Shown: one piece after another, positions 25,745-32,967 of the stretch | How positions within the stretch are numbered: position 1 is the first letter of the stretch | Layout of the letters: each line of letters starts with the position of its first letter | Assembly (NCBI GenBank): GCA_964448045.1 | Contig: CAYUVF010000040.1 | Coordinates: 1-40,350 of the forward strand | Direction of reading: 5' to 3' | Length of the DNA: 40,350 nucleotides | Source of the DNA: CAYUVF01 sp964448045 | GTDB lineage: Bacteria; Bacteroidota; Rhodothermia; Rhodothermales; Salinibacteraceae | Position numbers and translations under genes: made by a program | The notes under the pieces: generated by a model | The model's input: the letters and a program-made list of their open reading frames with translations, nothing else | What the model was told of the DNA's origin: nothing | The model's database searches: none

Positions 25745-26854
25745 ATGAATCAGACGCGAGCATACTGGCTCTGCCAGGTTGGAGGCTGGACTACGTACGC
25801 CGCCACGCGCTTCATCCTGTATGGACTGTTTCACTCCATCGGGTGGAAGCACGCCGTCGGGAATGCGGTGCTGGCGGCCGTGGGGTTGTTCTACACCCAC
25901 CTGTACCGGGCGGTCATCCATCACCGGAACTGGAAGCAGATGTCGATCGCGCAGCTGGCGCCGCGCGTGGTGGGGACGTCGATCTTCGTGGCCGCGCTGC
26001 TCCACTTCACGGTCGATCCAGTGGGGCGCTACCTGCTGGAGTTTCAGTTCTACCAGGACATCGAATCCGAGTGGGGCCTGATTGTGGCCTCCGTGGCGAA
26101 CGGGTCCTTCCTGATCCTAATCTGGTCGCTCATCTACTTTGGCGTGCATGCCGTGTGGAGTCATCGCCGCGCCGAGGTGGACCGGTGGAAGATGAAGGCG
26201 CAGATGGAGTCGACCAAGCTGAAGGCGCTCAAGCTGCAGCTCAATCCGCATTTCCTGTTCAATAGCCTGAACAGCGTTCGCGCGCTCATCGTAGAGGATG
26301 CGCCGCGGGCCCAGCGGATGGTGACCGAACTGGCGGGGCTGCTGCGCAAAACGCTGCGGTCGGGTGAAACGTCGACGGTGTCACTGCAGGAAGAGCTTCG
26401 CACGGTGCGTTCGTATCTGGATCTGGAGGCGGTGCGCCTCGAAGAGCGACTCCGCTACGAGATCGACGTACCCGAATCGGAGCGCTACTGGCCGGTGCCT
26501 TTCCTGCTGGTGCAGACGCTCGTTGAGAACGGGATCAAGCACGGGGTCGCCAAGCAGCCGGAGGGGGGGCAGATCGTGATTGCGGCGCGCGAGGTAGACG
26601 GGCGGCTGCGCCTGCGGGTGGACAACACGGGCCAGCTCGACCGCGCCGCCGTCACCGAAGGCGTAGGCCTGCAGAACGCCCGCGAGCGGTTGACGCTCCT
26701 CTTCGGCGACCAGGCTTCGTTGACTGTTCGCGAGGTCGACGATGCGACCGTGCGCGCCGAGGTCATCCTGCCGCCGCTACCCACCGGCCAGCCGCCCTTT
26801 CGGGAAGGCGACCGCGTGCCCGACGCCTCGCTCGCCCTCACTGCTTATTCTTAG
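25745..26854 (+). CDS. LytS/YehU-type sensor histidine kinase
   Basis: 369 residues from the ATG at 25745. Four membrane helices in the first ~135 residues (roughly 13-29, 38-55, 72-90, 110-133). The His_kinase domain (PF06580 type) has the phospho-acceptor H169 in KLQLNPHFLFNSLNSVRALI, then a HATPase domain with the N box ENGIKHGV (N262), DNTG, and GVGLQNARERL. Phosphorylates the LytTR regulator encoded 12 bases downstream. No sensing domain besides the membrane region, so the signal is probably in the membrane or at the cell surface. Confidence 0.92.
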   Translation: MNQTRAYWLCQVGGWTTYAATRFILYGLFHSIGWKHAVGNAVLAAVGLFYTHLYRAVIHHRNWKQMSIAQLAPRVVGTSIFVAALLHFTVDPVGRYLLEFQFYQDIESEWGLIVASVANGSFLILIWSLIYFGVHAVWSHRRAEVDRWKMKAQMESTKLKALKLQLNPHFLFNSLNSVRALIVEDAPRAQRMVTELAGLLRKTLRSGETSTVSLQEELRTVRSYLDLEAVRLEERLRYEIDVPESERYWPVPFLLVQTLVENGIKHGVAKQPEGGQIVIAAREVDGRLRLRVDNTGQLDRAAVTEGVGLQNARERLTLLFGDQASLTVREVDDATVRAEVILPPLPTGQPPFREGDRVPDASLALTAYS

Positions 26855-26866
26855 TGCGACACGTCT

Positions 26867-27604
26867 ATGCTCAGAACGCTGATTGTTGATGACGAGCGCT
26901 TGGCGCGTAACGAACTACGCCGCCTCTTGGCCGAGCACGACTGCATTGACGTCGTCGGCGAAGCGGCCAACGCCGATGAGGCCGAAGCCGCCATCGGCGA
27001 GCTCCACCCCGATCTGCTCTTTCTCGACGTGCAGATGCCCGGCGCCAGCGGGTTCGACCTGCTCGAACGGCTCGATGCCGTTCCGTTCGTGGTGTTCGCC
27101 ACCGCATACGACGAGTACGCCCTGCGGGCCTTCGATGTGAGCGCGCTCGATTACCTGGTCAAACCCATCGAGCCGGAGCGCCTGGCCGAGGCGGTAGAGC
27201 GCGTGCAGGAGCGCGCCCAACAGGCCGAACCACAGAGCGCGCTCCCCGATGAGGAGCCCGTGCCCACGCTCACCGGCGAGGATCAAGTGTTCGTCAAGGA
27301 CAACGATCACTACTGGTTCGTGCGGCTCAAAAACGTGCGCCTGTTCGAGTCGGAAGGCAACTACACGCGCCTGTACTTCGACCAGAACCGGCCGCTCATC
27401 TACCGCTCGCTCAGCTACCTCGAAGAGCGGCTTGATCCCAGCCAGTTCTTCCGGGCGAGCCGCCAGCACATCATCAACCTGGAGTGGGTGGAGGACCTGG
27501 AGCCGTGGTTTAGCGGCAAGATCATCGCTAAGTTGAAGGATGGACAGGAGGTAGAAATGTCGCGCCGCCGGTCGAAGGAGTTTCGAGAGCGAATGAAGCT
27601 GTGA
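26867..27604 (+). CDS. LytTR-family response regulator
   Basis: 245 residues. REC domain 1-120: D8-D9, phospho-acceptor D54 in LLFLDVQMPGASGFDLL, the ATAYDEYALRAFDVSALDYLVKPI segment that marks LytR/AlgR regulators. LytTR DNA-binding domain about 145-245: VFVKDNDHYWFVRLKNVRLFESEGNYTRLYF, LSYLEERLDPSQFFRASRQHIINLEWV. Cytoplasmic transcription factor, partner of the LytS-type kinase; the 36-base gap to the DUF3667 gene suggests a three-gene operon. Direct targets are unknown; nearby promoters at 28622-29000 are plausible candidates. Confidence 0.94.
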   Translation: MLRTLIVDDERLARNELRRLLAEHDCIDVVGEAANADEAEAAIGELHPDLLFLDVQMPGASGFDLLERLDAVPFVVFATAYDEYALRAFDVSALDYLVKPIEPERLAEAVERVQERAQQAEPQSALPDEEPVPTLTGEDQVFVKDNDHYWFVRLKNVRLFESEGNYTRLYFDQNRPLIYRSLSYLEERLDPSQFFRASRQHIINLEWVEDLEPWFSGKIIAKLKDGQEVEMSRRRSKEFRERMKL

Positions 27605-27640
27605 TCGCCCTCGGCGCGCCAATCGTAACGAGCGCAGTTG

Positions 27641-28621
27641 ATGGAAGATACCGACGCGACCGGTCCGGCTCGATCGCCCGCATCTCGGGGCCACTGCCCG
27701 AACTGTGGCACGCCCCTGCGCGGGCCATACTGCCATCAGTGCGGGCAGGAGGCGCGCGAACGGATTGCCCCTCTCGGCACGGTGCTGAAGGACCTGCTCA
27801 ATGAGACGTTCAACTTCGACACGCGGGTCATTCGCACGCTCAAGCCGCTGCTGGCCGGGCCGGGCCGCCTCACAAAAGAATACATCGCGGGGCGCCGGGC
27901 GGACTACGTGCCGCCGCTGCGTCTCTTCATCTTCTCCAGCTTCGTGCTCTTTCTGATGCTGGGGTTCATCGGTACCTGGGTGATGGGGGACGGCTCGCCG
28001 TGGATGCCCGCAACCGCCGAGGCGTCCGCCTCCGCTGATACGACGCGCGCCGTTGGCGTTGATCTCGAAGCGATGAGCGAGCCCAACCAGAATAATGTGA
28101 CGCAGTTGCCTCCAGCCGCTCGTGACTCACTTAAAGCCCTGGCGGATAGCCTGCGACAGCGGGGCACGCTGGGCGCGCAGTTCCAGTATGCGCTAATCAA
28201 CGGCACGCTGCAGTCCACCAGCGATCCAGAGCGCTTCGTGCAGAGCGCCGTCGGGCGCCTCTCGGGGCTGTCCTTTCTGATGCTGCCCGTCTTTGCGCTG
28301 CTGCTGAAGCTGCTCTACATCCGCGCGGGGCGCTACTACGTCGAGCACCTCATCATGGGGTTGCACACGCACGCGTTTCTGTTCATCTTGCTGATCGTCG
28401 TGGCGCTGCTGGGCCTCTTGGGGTCGTCCATCGCGTCGATCGCGGCGGGCACGCTCGCGGCGGTGGCCCCCCCGGTCTACCTGCTCCTGGCCATGCGCCG
28501 CGTTTACGAGCAGGGGTGGATGTTTACCGTGCTGAAGTGGATTGCTCTGCTGTTCGTCTACTCCATGGTCCTGGGCATCGCGTTTGGCGTCTATCTCATC
28601 CTCACGCTGGCGCTGATGTAG
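27641..28621 (+). CDS. DUF3667-like membrane protein with N-terminal zinc ribbon
   Basis: 326 residues from the ATG at 27641. N-terminal zinc ribbon C19-P-N-C22 ... C31-H-Q-C34 (HCPNCGTPL, GPYCHQCGQ), then the DUF3667 signature LLNETFNFDTRVIRTLKPLLAGPGRLTKEYIAGRRADYVPPLRLFIFSSF in sections, and four to five membrane helices (about 95-115, 210-230, 242-265, 270-285, 300-322). A soluble loop of about 95 residues between the first and later helices is acidic. DUF3667 proteins are frequent in Bacteroidota; function unknown. Third gene of the LytS-LytTR unit. Confidence 0.8.
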   Translation: MEDTDATGPARSPASRGHCPNCGTPLRGPYCHQCGQEARERIAPLGTVLKDLLNETFNFDTRVIRTLKPLLAGPGRLTKEYIAGRRADYVPPLRLFIFSSFVLFLMLGFIGTWVMGDGSPWMPATAEASASADTTRAVGVDLEAMSEPNQNNVTQLPPAARDSLKALADSLRQRGTLGAQFQYALINGTLQSTSDPERFVQSAVGRLSGLSFLMLPVFALLLKLLYIRAGRYYVEHLIMGLHTHAFLFILLIVVALLGLLGSSIASIAAGTLAAVAPPVYLLLAMRRVYEQGWMFTVLKWIALLFVYSMVLGIAFGVYLILTLALM

Positions 28622-28986
28622 GGCGTTATCTGCGCCGCTGATGCCCGGGCCATCAGATCCTCTCCCGCCATCGGTGTGAGCTTTTTGGTCAGCGAGTAAC
28701 AACGGGGCACCGCCACACGTCGGGTAGGAAAAGCTGCTGCATGAGTGCGATCCGGTGCCTCGCCGCAAGACGAATACTACGCGATCGGGCACGCACGTGT
28801 GCGTACTACGCGATCGGGCACGCACGTGTGCGAATGCGCGCAGGAGGCACGCGATCCATTCGCGAAGCAGACCGGCTGCAGGGTTTTTAGAGCGACTGCA
28901 ACCATTCCGGCATTATACCTGCCTTATAGCGTGTGAGAGGACGCCAAACGGCGCCGCCGGTTGTGGGATAAACAGAGGAGGATGAC
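28622..28986. other. Spacer upstream of the small peptide gene
   Basis: No gene seen. The spacer holds the 29-bp tandem duplication (separate entry), an AT-richer stretch around 28900-28935 with TTATAC and TTATAG words that could form a promoter, and ends in a strong AGAGGAGG site before the small gene. Confidence 0.5.
28775..28832. repeat. Perfect 29-bp tandem duplication
   Basis: The unit tactacgcgatcgggcacg-cacgtgtgcg is present twice without any difference (28775-28803 and 28804-28832). Each unit holds the palindromes cgatcg and cacgtg. Two identical units suggest a recent duplication or a pair of binding sites upstream of the small peptide. Confidence 0.75.
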
Positions 28987-29298
28987 ATGGAGCACTCAAT
29001 AATGGATTCGTCGTCGGGCTATTCAGGTGCATCGCAGCCGGTGGCGCAGAGGGTGGGTTCGCGGGTCCCACCCCTGGCGATTCGACGGAGTGCTGGGACG
29101 ATAGCCACGCTGGCGCTGGCCGTGCTGATGCTGGTCGCCGCGCTGGCCGCGTCGGTCGATGCGCTGGAGCGGGCCTCCGGGGAGTCTGCTATGGTTACGG
29201 CGCGGACCTCCGGCGCCGAGGTCATGATCCGCCCCACGCTGCATCTCGAAGTGCGGTCGTTGTCCATGTTTGGGCCCTCTGCGAGCCCGTGCTCCTGA
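28987..29298 (+). CDS. Small single-helix peptide with ASPCS C-terminus
   Basis: 103 residues with an AGGAGG five bases before the ATG, one of the best Shine-Dalgarno sites in the window, so it is very likely translated. N-terminal 35 residues are polar, then one hydrophobic helix (about 38-58: TIATLALAVLMLVAALAAS), then a ~45-residue tail that ends RPTLHLEV-RSLSMFG-PSASPCS. The last ~23 residues match the end of a second frame at 30305-30424 with 16 identical positions, and most codon differences there are silent. I do not recognise a family. It could be a signalling peptide, a RiPP-like precursor or a small membrane protein; function unknown. Confidence 0.6.
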   Translation: MEHSIMDSSSGYSGASQPVAQRVGSRVPPLAIRRSAGTIATLALAVLMLVAALAASVDALERASGESAMVTARTSGAEVMIRPTLHLEVRSLSMFGPSASPCS

Positions 29299-29367
29299 TC
29301 GTCGAGCAGGGAGCGAGGCCTCGAAAAGGATGGAATCGCTTCCACTGCAAACGGGTGTTTTTGTGGG

Positions 29368-29376
29368 AGCGCTTAC
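29368..29376. promoter_or_regulatory. AGCGCTTAC motif, first copy
   Basis: Half of a LacI-type operator, within GGGAGCGCTTACGG, about 205 bases upstream of the HEAT-like gene. A second copy follows 41 bases later. Confidence 0.3.
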
Positions 29377-29408
29377 GGTTTAAGAAGGGGTTAAGTTATT
29401 GGTTCAAA

Positions 29409-29417
29409 AGCGCTTAC
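29409..29417. promoter_or_regulatory. AGCGCTTAC motif, second copy
   Basis: Within AAAAGCGCTTACAG, closer to the consensus than the first copy. The two start 41 bases apart, roughly four helical turns, which would allow two regulators to contact each other. Confidence 0.3.
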
Positions 29418-29580
29418 AGAAAGCGATAAGCCGAACTTGTTCGAGCCCACTTCTTAGCAGATGGCCCGAGACCGGCGGTGGCAGTCCAAACACCTGACTG
29501 CCGACTGCGTCTTGGCGTGCTGCCAGTTCGCAGCGTGGAGATTCGCATTTGCTACCACGAACGATTCCCCAACCCCCAAT

Positions 29581-30042
29581 ATGAGAGCCTTTCTACGAAG
29601 TGTTCTCCCGCTCCTTATTCTACCCATCAGCCTGTTGGCGCAGCCAGTGGCGGCACAGTCCGCCGATTCCACGGCGCAGCCGCAGTGGCCCCAGCCCGAG
29701 CCCGTGTGGGCGGTGATCTTCGAGCAGCAGGTAAACCAACTGCTCGACATGCCCGATGCCGAGCGCCAGAACGGAGCGATGCAGCTTATCGTGCAGTACG
29801 CGCCGGTGACAAACGCGGAAGGCGAGCAGGTCTTCAACTTCGAATTTGCCGCGTCGGACCTGTTGACGATTTACCAGGCAGAGCCGAATCCGCAGCGGCG
29901 GATACTCGCGCTCTCGGCGCTGAACGCGATTGGTGATGAAGCGGCGATGCGTACGCTCGCCCAACTCGTCCAGCACGAGCCCTCAGAACGGATTCGTCGG
30001 CACACCCTATATGTGCTCAGCGCGCATCAGCAGGCGAAGTAA
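29581..30042 (+). CDS. Exported HEAT-repeat-like protein
   Basis: 153 residues from the ATG at 29581; upstream in-frame extension covers spacer sequence. Signal peptide 1-26 (LPLLILPISLLAQPVAA-Q). The mature part has NPQRRILALSALNAIGDEAAMRTLAQLVQHEPSERIRRHTLYVLSAH (about 105-150) in segments typical of HEAT-like helical pairs. The N-terminal mature half (VIFEQQVNQLLDMPDAERQN) is also helical. Probably a periplasmic scaffold; partner unknown. Followed by a strong terminator, so it ends a transcript. Confidence 0.75.
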   Translation: MRAFLRSVLPLLILPISLLAQPVAAQSADSTAQPQWPQPEPVWAVIFEQQVNQLLDMPDAERQNGAMQLIVQYAPVTNAEGEQVFNFEFAASDLLTIYQAEPNPQRRILALSALNAIGDEAAMRTLAQLVQHEPSERIRRHTLYVLSAHQQAK

Positions 30043-30068
30043 GCTGCGCATCCACCCCTTGGAACGAG

Positions 30069-30104
30069 AAGCCGGCAGGGCCTTCGGGCGCTGCCGGCTT
30101 TTTC
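30069..30104 (+). terminator. Strong intrinsic terminator after the HEAT-like gene
   Basis: agccggcag (30070-30078) pairs perfectly with ctgccggct (30091-30099), with an inner gcc-ttcg-ggc extension, and is followed by TTTTTCT. This is the clearest rho-independent terminator in the window. Confidence 0.88.
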
Positions 30105-30152
30105 TGTGGAGGGGCAACTTCGACCGGTTAGCGCAGGTACTCTCTGGTGTGT

Positions 30153-30158
30153 TATAAT
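30153..30158 (+). promoter_or_regulatory. TATAAT -10-like box
   Basis: A perfect TATAAT lies 150 bases upstream of the second peptide frame and just after the terminator. A -35 box is less clear (TTAGCG at 30128-30133, about 19 bases upstream). It suggests a new transcript starts here and that the short frame downstream may be expressed. Confidence 0.3.
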
Positions 30159-30304
30159 GCGGCGCGATTCAATGGTCGATCCTCGCATAGTCCCCGCAGG
30201 TAACTGCCGTTCCCGGGATGTCTTCGCGCTCCTTCTTTGGAATATGGTTCCGCCGCGGGGCTGGGGCAATGATTGTGCCCGCCTGACGTGTTCGGCGGGC
30301 CCCG

Positions 30305-30424
30305 GTGTCGTCGCAAGCGTTGCGGCAGCTGGCAGCCACCGACGAGACGCTCGTCCGGCCTGCGCTGCACCTGGAGGTGTGCTCGCTCGCCCTGTTTGGG
30401 GATGCGGCGAGTCCGTGCTCCTAA
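30305..30424 (+). CDS. Short frame paralogous to the ASPCS peptide, possibly decayed
   Basis: In the frame ending at 30424, the last 23 residues read VRPALHLEV-CSLALFG-DAASPCS, 16 identical to the peptide at 28987-29298. Several codons differ only at the third base (for example the Pro, His, Leu, Glu and Ser codons), which points to selection on the protein. Upstream the frame is open only back to a TGA at 30284-30286, so the only start is a GTG at 30305 giving 39 residues without a membrane helix. Before that TGA the same frame reads FRRGAGAMIVPA, faintly like RRSAGT in the first copy. So this may be a short active peptide or a copy broken by a stop or frameshifts. Confidence 0.4.
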   Translation: MSSQALRQLAATDETLVRPALHLEVCSLALFGDAASPCS

Positions 30425-30476
30425 GGCACTCGGCGCTTCCGGACTGAGCCGAGGTGCGGGCGTCATTCCAGCGCGA

Positions 30477-31298
30477 TCATCCCAGGGCGACGTCGAGCAG
30501 CATCATGACGGCGAAGCCGCCCATCGCGCCCATCGTGGCGAGGTCGGTGTTGCCGTAGCGCTGCGACTCGGGGATGAGCTCTTCGACGACGACGTAGATC
30601 ATCGCGCCGGCGGCGAAGGCGAGTGCGTACGGCAGGAGGGGCCGGATGGTGAGCACGGCTGCCGCGCCCAGCACGGCCGAGATGGGTTCGACCACGCCCG
30701 AGAGCTGCCCGTACCAAAAGCTCTTCCCGGCCGAGATGCCCTCGCCGCGGAGGGGCATCGCCACGGCAATGCCTTCGGGAAAGTTCTGCAGCCCGATGCC
30801 GATAGCCAATGCGATGGCCGCTGCCAGCGTGGTTCCCGTCGCTACATCCAACGGGGTGGCGGCGGCGCCAAACGTCACGCCCACCGCCAGTCCCTCGGGG
30901 ATATTGTGCAGCGTGATGGCCAGCACGAGCAGCGTGGCCCGGCGCCACGAGGTTGGGATGCCCTCGGCATCCTGCATTTTAGCGCCGGGGTGGAGGTGGG
31001 GAAGCAGGGCGTCGGAGATGCGAAGGAAAACGCCGCCGAGCAGGAAGCCCACTACGGCCGGCATCCAGGGAGGAAGCCCCTGCGCCTCTGCCATGTCGAT
31101 GGAGGGGGCGAGCAGCGACCAGAAGCTGGCAGCAATCATGACGCCCGCTGCAAAGCCCATCATGGCATCAATCAGGCGGCGGTTGACGGTCCGCGTGATG
31201 AATACGATAGCTGCGCCGAGCGCCGTGACGCTCCACGTAAACAGCCCCGCCAGGAGCGACTGGGTAAGGGGCGACAGCGATTCGAACCATGCCATCAT
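30477..31298 (-). CDS. ZIP-family metal transporter
   Basis: 273 residues, about eight membrane helices. The ZIP signatures HNIPEGLAVGVTF (helix IV) and QNFPEGIAVAMPL (helix V, His replaced by Gln in the first position) provide the metal path; the cytosolic loop has HLHP as a possible metal-sensing His cluster. Resembles the ZupT/GufA branch, likely importing zinc or iron, or another divalent cation. It begins 12 bases after pncB, so the two are cotranscribed. Confidence 0.9.
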   Translation of the reverse strand: MMAWFESLSPLTQSLLAGLFTWSVTALGAAIVFITRTVNRRLIDAMMGFAAGVMIAASFWSLLAPSIDMAEAQGLPPWMPAVVGFLLGGVFLRISDALLPHLHPGAKMQDAEGIPTSWRRATLLVLAITLHNIPEGLAVGVTFGAAATPLDVATGTTLAAAIALAIGIGLQNFPEGIAVAMPLRGEGISAGKSFWYGQLSGVVEPISAVLGAAAVLTIRPLLPYALAFAAGAMIYVVVEELIPESQRYGNTDLATMGAMGGFAVMMLLDVALG

Positions 31299-31310
31299 GG
31301 GCAGTTGGAC

Positions 31311-32699
31311 TTACGATTGGACATCCATTCGGGCGGCTAATTCGGCGCGCGTCTGCTCCAGTTCCGCCTGGAGGCGGTCACTGAGGACGACGTTGTACGG
31401 CGGATTGGCGGGGGCGATGCGCCGCAGCCGCTCGGGGAGGTGCTGGCGTTGCTCGGCGGCGTACTGGCGGATGCTGTCGAGCGACCGTGGATGCCCGGCC
31501 TCCGTCCGCTTGCCGCCTTTCATCACGCACGCCAGCAGGGGGGTGCCCTCGACCGATTCGTCGTGCGCTGCAATGACATCGCGGGCGGCCGTGCCGTCAT
31601 CAACTTGGCGATAGATCTGCTTGCGGCCGGGTAAGTTGGACTTTTCCTTGGAGAGCTTCATCCGCGGCTGCCCGGCGTAGCCCGAGAGCTTGTAGGCGCT
31701 ATCGAGGTACGGTTGATCGGCCATCGTGCCCATTTTAGTGCCCACTCCGAACCCGTCGATGGGCGCGCCGCGATCGAGCAGGCGCGTGATCTTGTGCTCG
31801 TCGAGCCCACTGCTCACGAAGATGTCGACGGTCTCCAGCCCGGCCTCATCCAGAATCTCGCGGGACTGGATGGCGAGCTCGGCCAGATCGCCAGAGTCGA
31901 GCCGGAGGGCCTGCACCTTGAAGTCGTCGCCCCACTCCTCGGCCAGCTCGACGACCTTGCGCACGCCGTCGAGCGTGTCGTAGGTGTCGACGAGCAGCGT
32001 CGTTTCGGGATAGAGTGTGGCGAAGGCGTGGAATGCATCTTCCTCGGTGTCGTGCGCCTCGATGTAACTGTGGGCCATGGTACCGGTGATGGGCACGCCG
32101 TAGACCTGGCCGGCCCACACGTTGGAGGTGGAGTCGACGCCAGCGATGTGGTAGGCGCGAGCGGCTTTCATGGCGGCGTCGATGCCGTGCATCCGCCGCA
32201 TGCCGAAGTCGGCCACGAGGCGATGTTTTCCGCCCTGGCGGGCCGCTTGCACCACCCGCGCGGCCTTGGAGGCCAGTCCGGTCTGGAAGGTGATCTGGTT
32301 GAGCAGAAACGTTTCCACCAGCTGTGCCTCGCCGATGGGCGCGACGACCTCCACGATGGGCTCATCCGGGAAGACGGGCGTGCCTTCGGGAAGCGCGTAC
32401 ACATCGCCGGTGAAAGTGAAATCGGAGAGATACGCCAAAAAGTCGTCGTCGAAGAGGTCCTGCTCGGCGAGGTAGTCGATCTCCTCTTCCGAAAACACGA
32501 GTGATTCCAAGTATTGCAGTACAGGCTCCAATCCGCAAGCGATCAGAAAATTACGCTTTTTGAGCCGCCGCACAAACAGGTCGAACACGGCGTTGGCCTC
32601 CAGCCCCTCCTTGAAGTAGGCCTGCAGCATCGTGAGCTGGTAGAGGTCGGTAAAGAGGGGCGTGAAAGCGTCTTGGCGCGCAGGATCGACGGTCGACAT
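31311..32699 (-). CDS. pncB: Nicotinate phosphoribosyltransferase
   Basis: First step of NAD salvage from nicotinic acid: nicotinate + PRPP to nicotinate mononucleotide. 462 residues, usual size for the long bacterial form. N-terminal TDLYQLTMLQAYFKEG, LVADFGMRRMHG, STSNVWAGQVYGVPITGTMAHSY (the His of GTMAHS is the conserved regulatory/phospho-His), ALRLDSGDLAELA, and DGFGVGTKMGTMADQPYLDSAYKL. Divergent from the MFS gene across a 268-bp spacer containing two ttggtc(c)ggagg words (near 32714 and 32742). Confidence 0.95.
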   Translation of the reverse strand: MSTVDPARQDAFTPLFTDLYQLTMLQAYFKEGLEANAVFDLFVRRLKKRNFLIACGLEPVLQYLESLVFSEEEIDYLAEQDLFDDDFLAYLSDFTFTGDVYALPEGTPVFPDEPIVEVVAPIGEAQLVETFLLNQITFQTGLASKAARVVQAARQGGKHRLVADFGMRRMHGIDAAMKAARAYHIAGVDSTSNVWAGQVYGVPITGTMAHSYIEAHDTEEDAFHAFATLYPETTLLVDTYDTLDGVRKVVELAEEWGDDFKVQALRLDSGDLAELAIQSREILDEAGLETVDIFVSSGLDEHKITRLLDRGAPIDGFGVGTKMGTMADQPYLDSAYKLSGYAGQPRMKLSKEKSNLPGRKQIYRQVDDGTAARDVIAAHDESVEGTPLLACVMKGGKRTEAGHPRSLDSIRQYAAEQRQHLPERLRRIAPANPPYNVVLSDRLQAELEQTRAELAARMDVQS

Positions 32700-32967
32700 G
32701 AGCGGGGAGGCAGTTGGTCCGGAGGCAATGGGGATCCGAGATTGGTCGGAGGTTCAATCATCTAACAGAATATACACGACGACGTCCCTCACTTTGTAGC
32801 ACGCGCGTCATAGATCGGGCCGGGATTAACACATTTTCAAGATAGCACGCCGGATCGCGACAAACTTTCCGCGCTCAGTTGGGTCGGTGTATGCGTGCGG
32901 TGCGTGGTGAACCAGGGCGCGCACCCAAGCTCCCGTCGGATTTTCTCATGTTGATCGATCTGATTTC

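Noticed and set aside
32700..32967. Repeated ttggtc(c)ggagg words as an operator
   Set aside because: Only two imperfect copies, near the pncB start, and they may be the same kind of spacer micro-repeat seen elsewhere.
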